A DNA stretch of 64,000 bases, taken from NCBI RefSeq assembly GCF_016031635.1, contig NZ_JACEGD010000011.1, positions 248,001-312,000 on the forward strand, read 5' to 3'. Shown here piece after piece: positions 8,334 through 22,666 of this stretch. Each line of letters starts with the position of its first letter. Position 1 is the first letter of the stretch. This DNA comes from Bradyrhizobium diversitatis. GTDB lineage: Bacteria > Pseudomonadota > Alphaproteobacteria > Rhizobiales > Xanthobacteraceae. Made by a program: the position numbers and the translations under genes. Below the pieces are notes generated by a model. It did no database searches, was not told the DNA's origin, and was given only the letters and a program-made list of their open reading frames with translations.

Positions 8334-8348
8334 TTTAGAAATTCTAAG
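8334..8348. promoter_or_regulatory. ICE/Irr-type iron control box
   Basis: TTAGAA-A-TTCTAA (8335-8347) is a perfect dyad inside TTTTAGAAATTCTAAG. It closely matches the iron control element bound by Irr in rhizobia (TTTAGAA/TTCTAAA half sites). It lies about 150 bases before a TonB-dependent siderophore receptor, the expected kind of target. Confidence 0.75.
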
Positions 8349-8499
8349 AATGCTTCCAATTTTGACGCTTCGAGCGATTCAAAATTCGATCACCTCGACA
8401 CCCCGGATATCGACCATCTACCACGCGCAAGGGTGCGAGGTCGCGTGAGGTCAGAATGATCATCCCGCCGGCGCGGCGATCGCCGGATGGGGTGCTGAC

Positions 8500-10899
8500 A
8501 TGGACTGCGCTGAACACGGCCCGCGTGGTCGTGCGGATCATCTTTCGAGTAACACTTTCAAGAACACCACGAGCTTACTCGCACTCGGCTGCTTGCTGAT
8601 GGCGGCCACGCCTGGCAACGCGCAGAGCGCCGGCCCGTCCGGCGCGTCCACCTTGCCGCCGGTGACGGTCGACGCTCCCGTTCAACGCGCACAACGTCCG
8701 GTGCAGCCGCGCCGCGACGCCACGGCGCGAGGCAATGCAAGCCGGCGCCCCGCTCAGCAGAGCAGCTCATCGCAGCAGCCCGCGCCTTCCGCACTGGTGG
8801 AGACCGCAGCGCGCGTCAATGCCGGGACCAAGGGCTTCCTCGCGACGCGAGCCTCCGGCGCGACCAAGACGGATTCACCGATCATCTCGACGCCGGCATC
8901 GATCGCCGTCATCACCCGCGACGAAATCGACGTGCGGCGCGCACAGAGCGTCCGCGATCTCATGCGCTACGCACCCGGCATCTATTTCAGCAACGATACC
9001 GACTTTCGCTTCCAGGAGGTCAGGGCGCGTGGATTCACCGTCGAGCAATATCTGGACGGTTTGCGCCTGCAGGGCGGACCGTTCGGCTTTCCGCGCGTCG
9101 ATCCCTATCTTATCGAGCGCGCCGAACTCATCACTGGACCAGCGTCGATCCTGTACGGTGCGGCCTCGCCGGGCGGCATCCTCAACATGGTGAGCAAGCG
9201 CCCGACCGAAAAGGCCTTCGGCGAGGTCTCGCTGCAAACCGGCTCGTTCGACCGCATTCAGGGTGCGTTCGACGTTGGCGGCCCCGTGGACAAGGACAAG
9301 ACCCTGCTCTATCGGATCACCGGCATCGGGCTCAACGCCAACACGCAGGTCGACAATATCGGCGAGCAAAGGTTCGCGATTGCGCCAGCCTGGACCTGGC
9401 GTCCGAATGTCGACACGACGATCACCTTCCTGACCAGCTACCGGCAGGACCCGAAGGGCGGAGCTTTCGCACTGTTGCCGATCCAGGGCACGCTGGTGCC
9501 CGGCACCTACGGGCAAATTCCGAGGAATTTCTTCGCCGGCGACCTCAACTATGAGAGCCTCAAATACAAGCAGGCAACCGCCGGCTACGAATTCGAGCAC
9601 CGCTTCGACGACGTCTTCACCGTGCGGCAGAACGTGCGCTATCTGCACAATGAGCTCAACTATGTCGAAGTGCAGCCCAGCGCCTTCACGACGACGGGCG
9701 CCGGTGCCACGCTTCGGTTGGTCGACGGCCGCACCATCAGGCGAAACTTCTTCTCGACCAACGAGAATCTCGACACGTTTGCCGCCGACAACCAGCTGCA
9801 GGCCAAATTCAACATGGGACCGTTGCAGCACACCGTGCTCGCCGGCTTCGACTACCAGCGATTCGACTTCAACAATTTCGCCCGCTTCGCCGCTACCAAC
9901 ACACTCGACATTCCGGCACCGAATTACACCCAGAACATCCTGGTTCCGACCGCGCCGTTCCAGAACCTCGACCAGCACCTGCAACAGCGCGGCCTCTATG
10001 TTCAGGACGAGGCGAAGCTCGGGCGGCTGACCGTGCTCGGCGGCATCCGCTACGACTGGGCCGAGGGCAACACGCTGGCCCAAAATACTGGCGTGCGCGT
10101 CCTCAACGACGATCAGAAACCGACCGGCCGTATCGGCGCGATCTACAATTTTGATAGCGGCGTCGCGCCCTATGTCAGTTACTCGACGTCATTCCAACCG
10201 ACCAGCGTCGGCACGCTGGTCAACGGCCAGCCCGGCAAACCAACCACCGGCGAGCAGTATGAGGCCGGGGTAAAATACCAGCCGGTCGGCACCAATTTGA
10301 TGTTCACGGCTGCCATCTACGACCTCAAGCAGCGGAATGTCCTGACCACCATCACCGGCCCCGGCGTTCCGCCCAACACCACCGCACAGATCGGCGAGGT
10401 CAGCTCGCGCGGCTTCGAGGGATCGGTGGTCGGAAGCCCCCTGCCCGGCCTGAGCCTGCGTGGGCAATATACCTATCTCGACAACCGGATCACCGCGCCC
10501 CAGGACGCCGATTTCGGCAAGCGGCTCGCCCTCACGCCGATGCACACGGCCTCGCTGTGGGCCAACTACGTGGTGCAAAACGGCCTGGCTGCCGGCTTTG
10601 GCTTCGGCGGCGGCGTCCGATACATTCACGAGATGTACACGACCAATGCGAACAACCTTACCGTTCCCACCATCGTTCCCGGCGTCTCCGTGCCCGCCAA
10701 TGTGATCCCGGCCAGCACTGTGTTCGACGCAGCGCTCTCCTACGATTTCGGAATGCGGCGCAAGGAGTGGAAGGGCCTCAGCGCGGCGCTGAACGTCAAC
10801 AACGTGTTCGACAAGACCTATGTCTCGTTCTGCACGGCCGGTGGTTGCCGCTGGGCGCTGGGACGAACGGTGTTGGGGACGCTGACCTACCGGTGGTGA
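8500..10899 (+). CDS. TonB-dependent siderophore receptor
   Basis: Outer-membrane receptor for a ferric siderophore, 799 residues, FhuA/FoxA-like (hydroxamate class by general resemblance; the ligand is not certain). An unusual N-terminus precedes the signal segment (TTSLLALGCLLMAATPGNAQ). A proline/glutamine-rich stretch (about 45-95) leads to the plug: STPASIAVITRDEIDVRR, LMRYAPGIYF, RARGFTVEQYLDGLR, ERAELITGPASILYG and GGILNMVSKRPT. The barrel ends with the aromatic residue of LTYRW needed for barrel assembly. An ICE box lies upstream. The next gene, a PepSY membrane protein, overlaps its stop by one base, so the two are likely co-translated for uptake and reductive release. Confidence 0.95.
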   Translation: MDCAEHGPRGRADHLSSNTFKNTTSLLALGCLLMAATPGNAQSAGPSGASTLPPVTVDAPVQRAQRPVQPRRDATARGNASRRPAQQSSSSQQPAPSALVETAARVNAGTKGFLATRASGATKTDSPIISTPASIAVITRDEIDVRRAQSVRDLMRYAPGIYFSNDTDFRFQEVRARGFTVEQYLDGLRLQGGPFGFPRVDPYLIERAELITGPASILYGAASPGGILNMVSKRPTEKAFGEVSLQTGSFDRIQGAFDVGGPVDKDKTLLYRITGIGLNANTQVDNIGEQRFAIAPAWTWRPNVDTTITFLTSYRQDPKGGAFALLPIQGTLVPGTYGQIPRNFFAGDLNYESLKYKQATAGYEFEHRFDDVFTVRQNVRYLHNELNYVEVQPSAFTTTGAGATLRLVDGRTIRRNFFSTNENLDTFAADNQLQAKFNMGPLQHTVLAGFDYQRFDFNNFARFAATNTLDIPAPNYTQNILVPTAPFQNLDQHLQQRGLYVQDEAKLGRLTVLGGIRYDWAEGNTLAQNTGVRVLNDDQKPTGRIGAIYNFDSGVAPYVSYSTSFQPTSVGTLVNGQPGKPTTGEQYEAGVKYQPVGTNLMFTAAIYDLKQRNVLTTITGPGVPPNTTAQIGEVSSRGFEGSVVGSPLPGLSLRGQYTYLDNRITAPQDADFGKRLALTPMHTASLWANYVVQNGLAAGFGFGGGVRYIHEMYTTNANNLTVPTIVPGVSVPANVIPASTVFDAALSYDFGMRRKEWKGLSAALNVNNVFDKTYVSFCTAGGCRWALGRTVLGTLTYRW

Positions 10900-12068
10900 T
10901 GGGAATGACGGCACAGTCAGTCAAATGGTGGTCACTGGTCCACAAATGGACCAGCCTGATCTGCACGCTGTTCCTGCTGATGTTGTGCATCACCGGGTTG
11001 CCTCTGATCTTTCATGACGAGATCGACGACCTCTTCAAGTCGGAGGCCTCAGCCCGGAATCTCCCGGCGGATACTCCGCAAGCTCCGCTAAGCCGGCTGA
11101 TCGACGCCGCCAAAGCGCGCTATCCGCAGCGTTACCTTCAAGTGCTCGGCTGGGACGATGACCGTGCCAACGTCGTCAACGTGTTCCTCTCGAGTACGCC
11201 GGAAGCGCCCCCCGGGCAGCGCTTCCTGAAGCTATCGTTCGATTCTAGAACCGCGGAGCTGATCGGTGAGGACGCGCAGCAGGGCGGCCTGATGAGCGCG
11301 ATCCGCATATTCCACCGCGACATGTTCCTGGGGTTGCCGGGTGAACTGTTTCTCGGCGTCATGGGCCTGCTGTTCGTCGTAGCGATCGTTTCCGGCATCG
11401 TGCTGTACGCGCCCTTCATGCGTCGGCTCAGCTTCGGCGCGGTGCGTCGTGCGGGCGCTCCGCGGGTCAAATGGCTCGACCTGCATAATTTGATCGGCGG
11501 GGTGGCGCTGGTGTGGCTGCTCGCCGTCGGCATCACCGGTGTCATCAACACGATATCCTTGCCGCTGTTTTCCGCTTGGCGCGCGGAGGTGATGCCGGAG
11601 CTGATCGCGCCGCATTTGGGCAAGTCGCCGCTTGGAAAATGGGCCGACGTCGATGACGTCGCGGCGACGGCACGCCGGGCGATCGACGGCAATACGCCGG
11701 CCAGCATCATCTTTCCGACGGTCGCGCGGTTCGGGACACCACGGCACTTCATCGTCTGGACCAAGGGATCGACGCCAATCACCTCGCGCCTGTTCACGCC
11801 CGCGATGCTGGACGCCGAAACTGGGCAGCTCGTCACCGCGCAGGGCCTGCCGTGGTATCTCCGGGCGTTGCAGGTGTCACGCCCACTGCATTTCGGGGAT
11901 TACGGCGGCCTGCCGCTCAAGATCATCTGGGCGCTTCTCGACATCGCCGCCATCGTCGTGCTCGCGAGCGGCGTCTATCTCTGGCTCGGCAGGCGCAAAT
12001 CACTTCGGATCACCACGCGCGCGCAGGACCGGCCGCCTGCCGCAGCGACATCCGGAATTCGTCCATGA
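10899..12068 (+). CDS. PepSY-associated TM helix protein (putative ferric-siderophore reductase)
   Basis: 389 residues from ATG 10899, which overlaps the receptor stop as TGATG; ATG 10905 is an alternative. N-terminal WWSLVHKWTSLICTLFLLMLCITGLPLIF is the typical PepSY-TM first helix with a His; further helices occur at about 145-165 (GELFLGVMGLLFVVAIVSGIV), 190-215 (LHNLIGGVALVWLLAVGITGVI) and 345-370 (IIWALLDIAAIVVLASGVYLW). Conserved histidines in HKW, HRDM and LHNLIG could bind haem. Proteins of this kind coupled to TonB receptors are thought to reduce iron-siderophore at the inner membrane; that role here is inference from the family and operon. Confidence 0.85.
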   Translation: MGMTAQSVKWWSLVHKWTSLICTLFLLMLCITGLPLIFHDEIDDLFKSEASARNLPADTPQAPLSRLIDAAKARYPQRYLQVLGWDDDRANVVNVFLSSTPEAPPGQRFLKLSFDSRTAELIGEDAQQGGLMSAIRIFHRDMFLGLPGELFLGVMGLLFVVAIVSGIVLYAPFMRRLSFGAVRRAGAPRVKWLDLHNLIGGVALVWLLAVGITGVINTISLPLFSAWRAEVMPELIAPHLGKSPLGKWADVDDVAATARRAIDGNTPASIIFPTVARFGTPRHFIVWTKGSTPITSRLFTPAMLDAETGQLVTAQGLPWYLRALQVSRPLHFGDYGGLPLKIIWALLDIAAIVVLASGVYLWLGRRKSLRITTRAQDRPPAAATSGIRP

Positions 12069-12259
12069 CTCGCAAGCGCCACACCACGGGCGAGATCTTT
12101 CGCTGGCCGCTCCTGCTCGGAGTGCTCATCCTTGTCGGGCTGGCGTCAGCGCTGTTCGGAGACGATGGCTGGGACGCGCTGTCCTGGGCAGCACTGGCAA
12201 TTCCGCTAGCCGTGCTCGGCTGGAAGGCATCGCGCCGGCCGCATCTTCCACGATCATAG
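12065..12259 (+). CDS. small two-helix membrane protein of the iron operon
   Basis: 64 residues, starting inside the stop region of the PepSY gene (four-base ATGA overlap), so it is almost surely co-translated. It has two hydrophobic segments (WPLLLGVLILVGLASALF and WAALAIPLAVLGW) joined by a short acidic loop, with basic ends. I know no function. The tight coupling suggests an accessory subunit of the PepSY membrane protein. Confidence 0.75.
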   Translation: MTRKRHTTGEIFRWPLLLGVLILVGLASALFGDDGWDALSWAALAIPLAVLGWKASRRPHLPRS

Positions 12260-12349
12260 GCCGGACACCGGCACGTCGCGCCATGCCGGTCCTGTCAAAT
12301 CGATTGCAGCCGTCGACAGAGAACCGAGAGCTAACGGGATCTGCTTGAG

Positions 12350-15088
<2,739 letters not shown>

Positions 15089-15278
15089 GGGGGAATCCGG
15101 TGAGATTTTATCTGGGAATCATATAGCGCATCGCCCCCCTGATAACCACCCTTGCAAGGCCAAGGGAAGCGCTTTTTCCCTTCGTTTTTTCATGGACTTA
15201 CCGGGTGCCTCGGAGATGGTTCCCGCGCCCGGTTTCAGCCCTGCGACAGCCGCGCAAGGCGACCGATTTGCCATCGCG

Positions 15279-15677
15279 CTATGGCCCGAAAACCACCGCA
15301 TGCATGATCCGCCCCGGCAGGAAGGTGAACAGCCCGGCGATAACCAGGGCGCCGAAGAAGACCGAGATCATCGTGATCTTGTGGCGGCGAACCCGGTGGC
15401 TTCGCGCGGCCAAAACGCCCCACGCTAGCATCACGAGCGCGAAGATCGAGAGCAGATGGATCGGACTCCACGGACCAATCAAACGGATCTGGTGGATCCA
15501 GAACGAGCTGAGCGCAACGACAAGCATCAACCCGACCCAGACCCAGCCCAGAGCCCGGTGCGGCAGCGTTCCCTTCGGCGCGGCCAACTGGAGGATCCCG
15601 AGGGCGAACGCAGCCATGGCTGCGAAAGCGTGCAGCGGAACGGCAGGAGCAGCCTCAAAGAGCGGCGCAAGGCTCAT
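15279..15677 (-). CDS. DUF2306-like small membrane protein
   Basis: 132 residues with four predicted membrane helices: residues about 10-30 (PAVPLHAFAAMAAFALGILQLA), 40-65, 75-95 and 105-130. Starting with the His-containing first helix and GTLPHRALGWVWVGLM, it fits the DUF2306 family of predicted inner-membrane proteins. It lies about 190 bases upstream of gyrA on the same strand; the spacing suggests separate transcription. Function unknown. Confidence 0.8.
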   Translation of the reverse strand: MSLAPLFEAAPAVPLHAFAAMAAFALGILQLAAPKGTLPHRALGWVWVGLMLVVALSSFWIHQIRLIGPWSPIHLLSIFALVMLAWGVLAARSHRVRRHKITMISVFFGALVIAGLFTFLPGRIMHAVVFGP

Positions 15678-15977
15678 GCGGAGAGTCCCCAGAACGGCAA
15701 ACCGACCATGTGAAGAGGCTTAACATAAAGTTAATATCATTCACATCGCGTGCCGTCAAAGCGCTCATACAGTGCATGAAGCTAGCCCGGAAACCCGAGC
15801 TCTGCCGGTCGTTTGGTAAGAAGCTCTGCCGCATCGCGCGAAGCCTGTGTGCAAGGCAAACGCTTCCTGCTTGGTTCGGCACGGAACGTCGCACTTCCAG
15901 CGCCGATCGAAAGCCGTGTAAGTGGCAAGCGTTCGGCACCCGGCCGAAACTACCGATCATTCTCTTGGAGCGGTCAG

Positions 15978-16313
15978 GTGACCAACGTCCTTTTTGTCTG
16001 CAGCGCCAACCGCCTCCGGAGCCCGACCGCAGAGCAGGTTTTTTCGACATGGCCCGGAATCGAGACCGACTCGGCCGGCCTCTCGAACGGCGCAGACGTG
16101 TTGTTGTCCTCCGAACAGGTCGAATGGGCCGACATCATCTTCGTCATGGAGAAGGCCCACCGCAACAAGCTGAATCGGAGATTCCGGTCCAGCCTGCATG
16201 GCAAGCGGGTCATCTGCCTCGATATTCCCGACGACTATGAGTTTATGGACCCCATGCTGGTCCGGTTGCTCGAAAACCGAGCCGGCCGCTTCCTGTCCCG
16301 GACCGAGCCTTAG
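15978..16313 (+). CDS. short low-molecular-weight protein tyrosine phosphatase
   Basis: 111 residues from GTG 15978, chosen because GGAG lies seven bases ahead and homology begins at once (TNVLFVCSANRLRSPTAEQ). CSANRLR is the C-x5-R phosphate loop of the low-molecular-weight phosphatase fold, and DIPDDYEFMDP supplies the general-acid Asp. It belongs to the compact group of about 110 residues (COG4551-like), not the classical 150-residue enzymes. The frame is open back to 15813 but that extension looks non-coding. Substrate unknown. Confidence 0.85.
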   Translation: MTNVLFVCSANRLRSPTAEQVFSTWPGIETDSAGLSNGADVLLSSEQVEWADIIFVMEKAHRNKLNRRFRSSLHGKRVICLDIPDDYEFMDPMLVRLLENRAGRFLSRTEP

Positions 16314-16409
16314 GACTGTCAAGGCTTCGGTTTGCAAAGCCTTTGGACTGCCGAGCCCTTGGGACTGCCGAGGCTTGGGATTGTCGAGGCTTGGGATTGC
16401 AAAGCCTCA
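16313..16409. repeat. six tandem copies of a 16-base degenerate repeat
   Basis: Units start with GG(A/T)(C/T)TG and contain (C/A)(G/A)AG(G/C)C; examples are GGACTGCCGAGGCTTG and GGATTGTCGAGGCTTG. Five units are 16 bases and one is 17. The array fills the gap between the phosphatase stop and the ssb stop and includes the latter. Copies of AAGGC/GCCTT within it allow local hairpins, possibly a terminator between convergent genes. Confidence 0.7.
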
Positions 16410-16901
16410 GAACGGGATATCGTCGTCCATGTCGCTGTTGCGGCCGCCGCCGGCGGCGACGGGACGGCGCGGTGCGCTGCTGACGGGACCGGAGGAGCCG
16501 AAATCGCCGCCCGGCTCGTCGCCGAAGCTGCCGCCTCCCCCGCCGCCACCGCGGCCATCGAGCATCGTCAGCGTCGAGTTGAAGCCCTGGAGCACGACCT
16601 CGGTCGAGTACTTCTCGACGCCGCTCTGGTCGGTCCATTTGCGGGTCTGCAGCGCGCCCTCGATGTAAACCTTCGCGCCCTTCTTCAGATACTGTTCGGC
16701 GACCTTGCAGAGCCCTTCATTGAAGATCACGACGCGGTGCCACTCGGTCTTCTCCTTGCGCTCGCCCGTGTTTTTGTCGCGCCAGGTCTCGGAGGTGGCG
16801 ATGCTCAAATTCGCGATCGGCCGCCCGTCCTGGGTGCGGCGGATTTCAGGATCCTTGCCGAGATTTCCAACCAGAATGACCTTGTTGACGCTTCCCGCCA
16901 T
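16407..16901 (-). CDS. ssb: single-stranded DNA-binding protein
   Basis: 164 residues. ATG 16901 starts the canonical [19 protein letters not shown]. The OB fold occupies residues 1-112 ([27 protein letters not shown]). A glycine-rich linker with eight consecutive Gly follows, then the acidic tip DMDDDIPF that recruits repair and replication proteins. The frame is open to 16970 but the extra residues are non-conserved. Neighbour of uvrA and gyrA, as in many alphaproteobacteria; I see no GTTC-N7-GTTC box upstream of it. Confidence 0.97.
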   Translation of the reverse strand: MAGSVNKVILVGNLGKDPEIRRTQDGRPIANLSIATSETWRDKNTGERKEKTEWHRVVIFNEGLCKVAEQYLKKGAKVYIEGALQTRKWTDQSGVEKYSTEVVLQGFNSTLTMLDGRGGGGGGGSFGDEPGGDFGSSGPVSSAPRRPVAAGGGRNSDMDDDIPF

Positions 16902-17340
16902 CGCCGCTCTCCACTCCGAATGCCACTGAATTTCAAAAGGGCGAATCCCGCTGCCCGCGTTCCTCTGCACCCCGTTGGTGCGACCCTATACGCTTGCGGA
17001 CATCGATCAGCCCGCCACCCCCAAGGTTATCCCCACATATAGCATCCCGCCCGACTATGTTCCAGATTTGTTCTTCGCGCCAAAAGCACTGAACAGATAT
17101 TGGTCACACGCCGATGGCGCGGAACCCGATGGAACTTTCCCGGGTTCCCGAGAAGAAGGAAAACCGCTTAACATTCATCAAGTTGCAGCTATTTCGATCA
17201 GTGCGCGAGTGTGGCATTTCGGCGACGGACTTTGCCCTTTCCTTGGGCTATCGTTGCCTCGGAATTAATTCATATGGGCGTCGCGCCTGATCAGCCCACT
17301 TCGGGGACTTCGAGAAGCGGGCGAAACTGGGGAGACTGCA
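16902..17340. other. intergenic region, divergent promoters of ssb and the porin gene
   Basis: About 440 bases. The middle is less GC-rich (around 17030-17100 and 17260-17275, with ATTAATTCATAT). GGGGAG just before 17341 is the ribosome site of the outer-membrane gene. A 97-codon frame at 16975-17268 has no recognisable family, and I do not call it a gene. Confidence 0.5.
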
Positions 17341-18108
17341 ATGAATAAGATTCTTTTTGGTGCAATCAGTGCAATGGCGTTGGGGCTGGCGGCCCCCGCA
17401 AGCGCGGCCGATCTCGCCGCCCGTCCCTACACCAAGGCTCCAGCTCCGGTTGCCACCATCTACGACTGGAGCGGCTTCTACATCGGTATCAACGGCGGTG
17501 GCGGCACAAGCCGCAAGTGCTGGGACTTCGTGACCCCGGCAACCGGCGTTCTGGTCGGCGAGGGCTGCCACAATGCGACGGGCGGCACCGTCGGTGGCCA
17601 GGTCGGCTACCGCTGGCAGTCGACGAACTGGGTGTTCGGCTTCGAGGGCCAGGGCAACTGGGCCGACTTTACCGGCGACAACATCAGCGCGGTGTCCGGC
17701 CTTCGCAACCAGTCCACGATCGACTCTTTCGGTTTGATCACGGGGCAGATCGGCTATGCCTGGAACAACGTGTTGCTCTACGTAAAGGGCGGCGCCGCCG
17801 TCGTCGGTGATCGCTATCGGACCTACGATGTGGCGACCGGCCTTGAGTTCGACCGGGCCAACGAGACCCGTTGGGGCGGCACGGTGGGCGTGGGCGTCGA
17901 GTTCGGATTCGCGCCGAACTGGTCGGTCGGCTTCGAGTACGATCACATCTTCCTCGGCCACCGCACAATCGACTTCACCGGATCCGGCAATTTTGTCACG
18001 GCTCCGCTCGGTGTTTTCACGGCCTCCAATCGCATCGGCCAGGACGTCGATATCGGTCTCATCCGGTTGAACTATCGCTGGGGCGGCCCGATGATCGCGA
18101 GGTACTGA
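17341..18108 (+). CDS. Omp25/31-type outer-membrane beta-barrel protein
   Basis: 255 residues with signal peptide (MNKILFGAISAMALGLAAPASA). The mature start AADLAARPYTKAPAPVATIYDWSGFYIGINGGG is the hallmark of the Brucella/rhizobial Omp25-Omp31 family, and the chain ends in alternating barrel strands with GLIRLNYRWGGPMIARY. A pair of cysteines (KCWDF and GCHNA) lies in an early loop. It is a small porin-like surface protein. It forms a tandem with the paralogue at 18350; each has its own terminator of the same sequence. Confidence 0.92.
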   Translation: MNKILFGAISAMALGLAAPASAADLAARPYTKAPAPVATIYDWSGFYIGINGGGGTSRKCWDFVTPATGVLVGEGCHNATGGTVGGQVGYRWQSTNWVFGFEGQGNWADFTGDNISAVSGLRNQSTIDSFGLITGQIGYAWNNVLLYVKGGAAVVGDRYRTYDVATGLEFDRANETRWGGTVGVGVEFGFAPNWSVGFEYDHIFLGHRTIDFTGSGNFVTAPLGVFTASNRIGQDVDIGLIRLNYRWGGPMIARY

Positions 18109-18134
18109 TATCCCGCTGATATTGTTTGGAGATC

Positions 18135-18167
18135 AAAGGCCGGCCTCGCGCCGGCCTTTCTGTTTTG
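18135..18167 (+). terminator. rho-independent terminator after the first barrel gene
   Basis: Perfect 10-base stem AAAGGCCGGC/GCCGGCCTTT with a five-base loop (CTCGC), then a T-rich tail. The same stem and loop recur after the paralogue at 19059. Confidence 0.85.
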
Positions 18168-18349
18168 GGCGCGCACTGATCGCGGGGAAACGAGTCAGTA
18201 ACCATTACCTTTTGCGTCGTTGTGGCTTTTCGGAGACACAACTTGCGGCTTTGGTGGTGTAAGCACAACCCCAGTTGGGCCGTTTGAGTCCGCTGCCCTT
18301 CCGGTCACGGAAGGCAATAACAGAAACTGGGACTGGGATTTAGTTGAAG

Positions 18350-19033
18350 ATGAAGAAGGTTTTGTTGGCTTCGGCCTGTGTATTCGCTCTTGCGGCCCCC
18401 GCTTCGGCTGCCGATCTGGCAGCCCGCCCCTACACCAAGGCGCCTGTGCCTGTGGCCTCGGTCTACAACTGGACCGGCTTCTACCTTGGTATCGTCGGCG
18501 GCGGCGCTTGGCAGTCCGACGCCGACCCGAAAATGAAGGGCGGGTTCGTCGGCGGCACCGCCGGCTACAACTGGCAGACCGGCAACGTCGTGTTCGGCCT
18601 TGAGGCCGACGCCGCCTGGGCGGACGTCAGCGCCTCCGTCGCAGGCGTCGTTCCCGGCCTTGGTCTCGTGAACGTGAGCTCAAAGACCGAGGCGATGGGC
18701 ACCGTGCGCGGCCGCATCGGCTGGGCCGTCAACAACGTCCTGTTCTACGGCACCGGTGGTTACGCCTGGATCGACAACAAGATCAGCGGCACCGCGGGCG
18801 CCTTGACCATCTCGGACAGCAAGTTCCACTCCGGCTGGACCGTCGGCGCTGGCGTCGAAGCATTCTTCGCGCCGCAGTGGTCGGTCAAGGGCGAGTACCT
18901 CTATCGCAGCCTCGGCAGCGAGACCTATTTCGGTGGCATTGGCGCCCCTGGTGACTCCGGCACGCTCAACTTCCACACCGTGCAGGTCGGCGTGAACTAT
19001 CACTTCGGCGCGCCGGTGGTTGCGAAGTACTGA
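18350..19033 (+). CDS. Omp25/31-type outer-membrane beta-barrel protein, second copy
   Basis: 227 residues from ATG 18350; an in-frame TTG two codons earlier is possible. Signal peptide MKKVLLASACVFALAAPASA, then AADLAARPYTKAPVPVASVYNWTGFYLG, nearly the same mature start as its upstream neighbour. The barrel ends with VQVGVNYHFGAPVVAKY. The central strands and loops differ clearly from the first copy, so the duplication is old or the loops evolve quickly. A 240-base gap containing a terminator separates the two genes, so they are probably transcribed independently. Confidence 0.93.
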   Translation: MKKVLLASACVFALAAPASAADLAARPYTKAPVPVASVYNWTGFYLGIVGGGAWQSDADPKMKGGFVGGTAGYNWQTGNVVFGLEADAAWADVSASVAGVVPGLGLVNVSSKTEAMGTVRGRIGWAVNNVLFYGTGGYAWIDNKISGTAGALTISDSKFHSGWTVGAGVEAFFAPQWSVKGEYLYRSLGSETYFGGIGAPGDSGTLNFHTVQVGVNYHFGAPVVAKY

Positions 19034-19058
19034 TCACGACTGACGTCGCATCGTCACG

Positions 19059-19090
19059 AAAGGCCGGCCTCGCGCCGGCCTTTTTGTTTG
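19059..19090 (+). terminator. rho-independent terminator after the second barrel gene
   Basis: Stem AAAGGCCGGC (19059-19068) and GCCGGCCTTT (19074-19083) followed by TTGTTTG. Stem and loop are identical to the terminator at 18135. Confidence 0.87.
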
Positions 19091-19194
19091 GGCGGCACGC
19101 TCCAGCGCAGTTCCGCACGCCCGCTGCTGCCAGATGCCGCCAGCGCGCCAACAATCCGTTGACGGTTCGCAAGTCGCACTGGAAATCCGCCCCC

Positions 19195-19209
19195 GTTCTA
19201 CCTACGTTC
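19195..19209. promoter_or_regulatory. LexA SOS box of the alphaproteobacterial type
   Basis: GTTC-TACCTAC-GTTC is an exact GTTC-N7-GTTC direct repeat, the LexA site of alphaproteobacteria. It sits about 100 bases ahead of uvrA, a standard SOS gene. Confidence 0.85.
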
Positions 19210-19306
19210 GCAGCCATACCCATCGGCGCCGTTCCCGGTTCCGGGCGAAGCGCGCCTTCAACATTGGCGCGATCGCGCGTCTTTGGATTCCTTAAGGACC
19301 AGCGGG

Positions 19307-22288
<2,982 letters not shown>

Positions 22289-22336
22289 CACCGCTGCCTT
22301 GACCAGCCGGAATCAAGGCGAGGTGGAGGGATCTCC

Positions 22337-22666
22337 ATGCCAAGCCGGACCTATGCGCTATTTCGGAACGCCATCCTCGCCGAACGCCAGGTGACCTGCG
22401 TCTACGAGGGGCGCCATCGCGAGCTCTGTCCGCATATCATCGGCACCAACAAGTCCGGCGAGGAGGCCGTGCTGGCCTGGCAATTTGCCGGAGAGAGCAG
22501 CGGATCGCTGCCGCAATGGCGCTGCCTGAAGCTGGCAAATGTCAGTGGTGCCCGGGCGCGGGACGGCCGCTGGTATGAAGGTGGCTCGCATCGAACCACT
22601 CAGACTTGCGTCAGCGACATCGATCTCGATATCAACGTTGACATCCGCGGATTGCGGTCCCGCTAG
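22337..22666 (+). CDS. small WYL-like domain protein
   Basis: 109 residues. The pattern VTCVYEGRHRELCPHIIG, then EEAVLAWQFAGESSG and LPQWRCLKLANV, follows the WYL-domain strand order (Y-x-G-x-x-R-x-x-x-P-x-x-x-G). WYL domains usually sense ligands in helix-turn-helix regulators, but here the domain is alone, without a DNA-binding part. It starts 48 bases after uvrA, and its 3' end overlaps by four bases the end of the broken toxin gene on the other strand. Family assignment is from pattern only. Confidence 0.65.
   Translation: MPSRTYALFRNAILAERQVTCVYEGRHRELCPHIIGTNKSGEEAVLAWQFAGESSGSLPQWRCLKLANVSGARARDGRWYEGGSHRTTQTCVSDIDLDINVDIRGLRSR

Noticed and set aside
10557..10898. N-terminal extension of the PepSY membrane protein into the receptor gene
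   Set aside because: It would overlap the receptor by over 340 bases; ATG 10899 starts the conserved helix and fits translational coupling.
16313..16409. CRISPR-like array
   Set aside because: Units are contiguous and degenerate with no spacers and no cas genes; it is a simple tandem repeat.
16975..17268. 97-codon frame upstream of the first barrel gene
   Set aside because: No family, no ribosome site, and it covers the expected promoter region.
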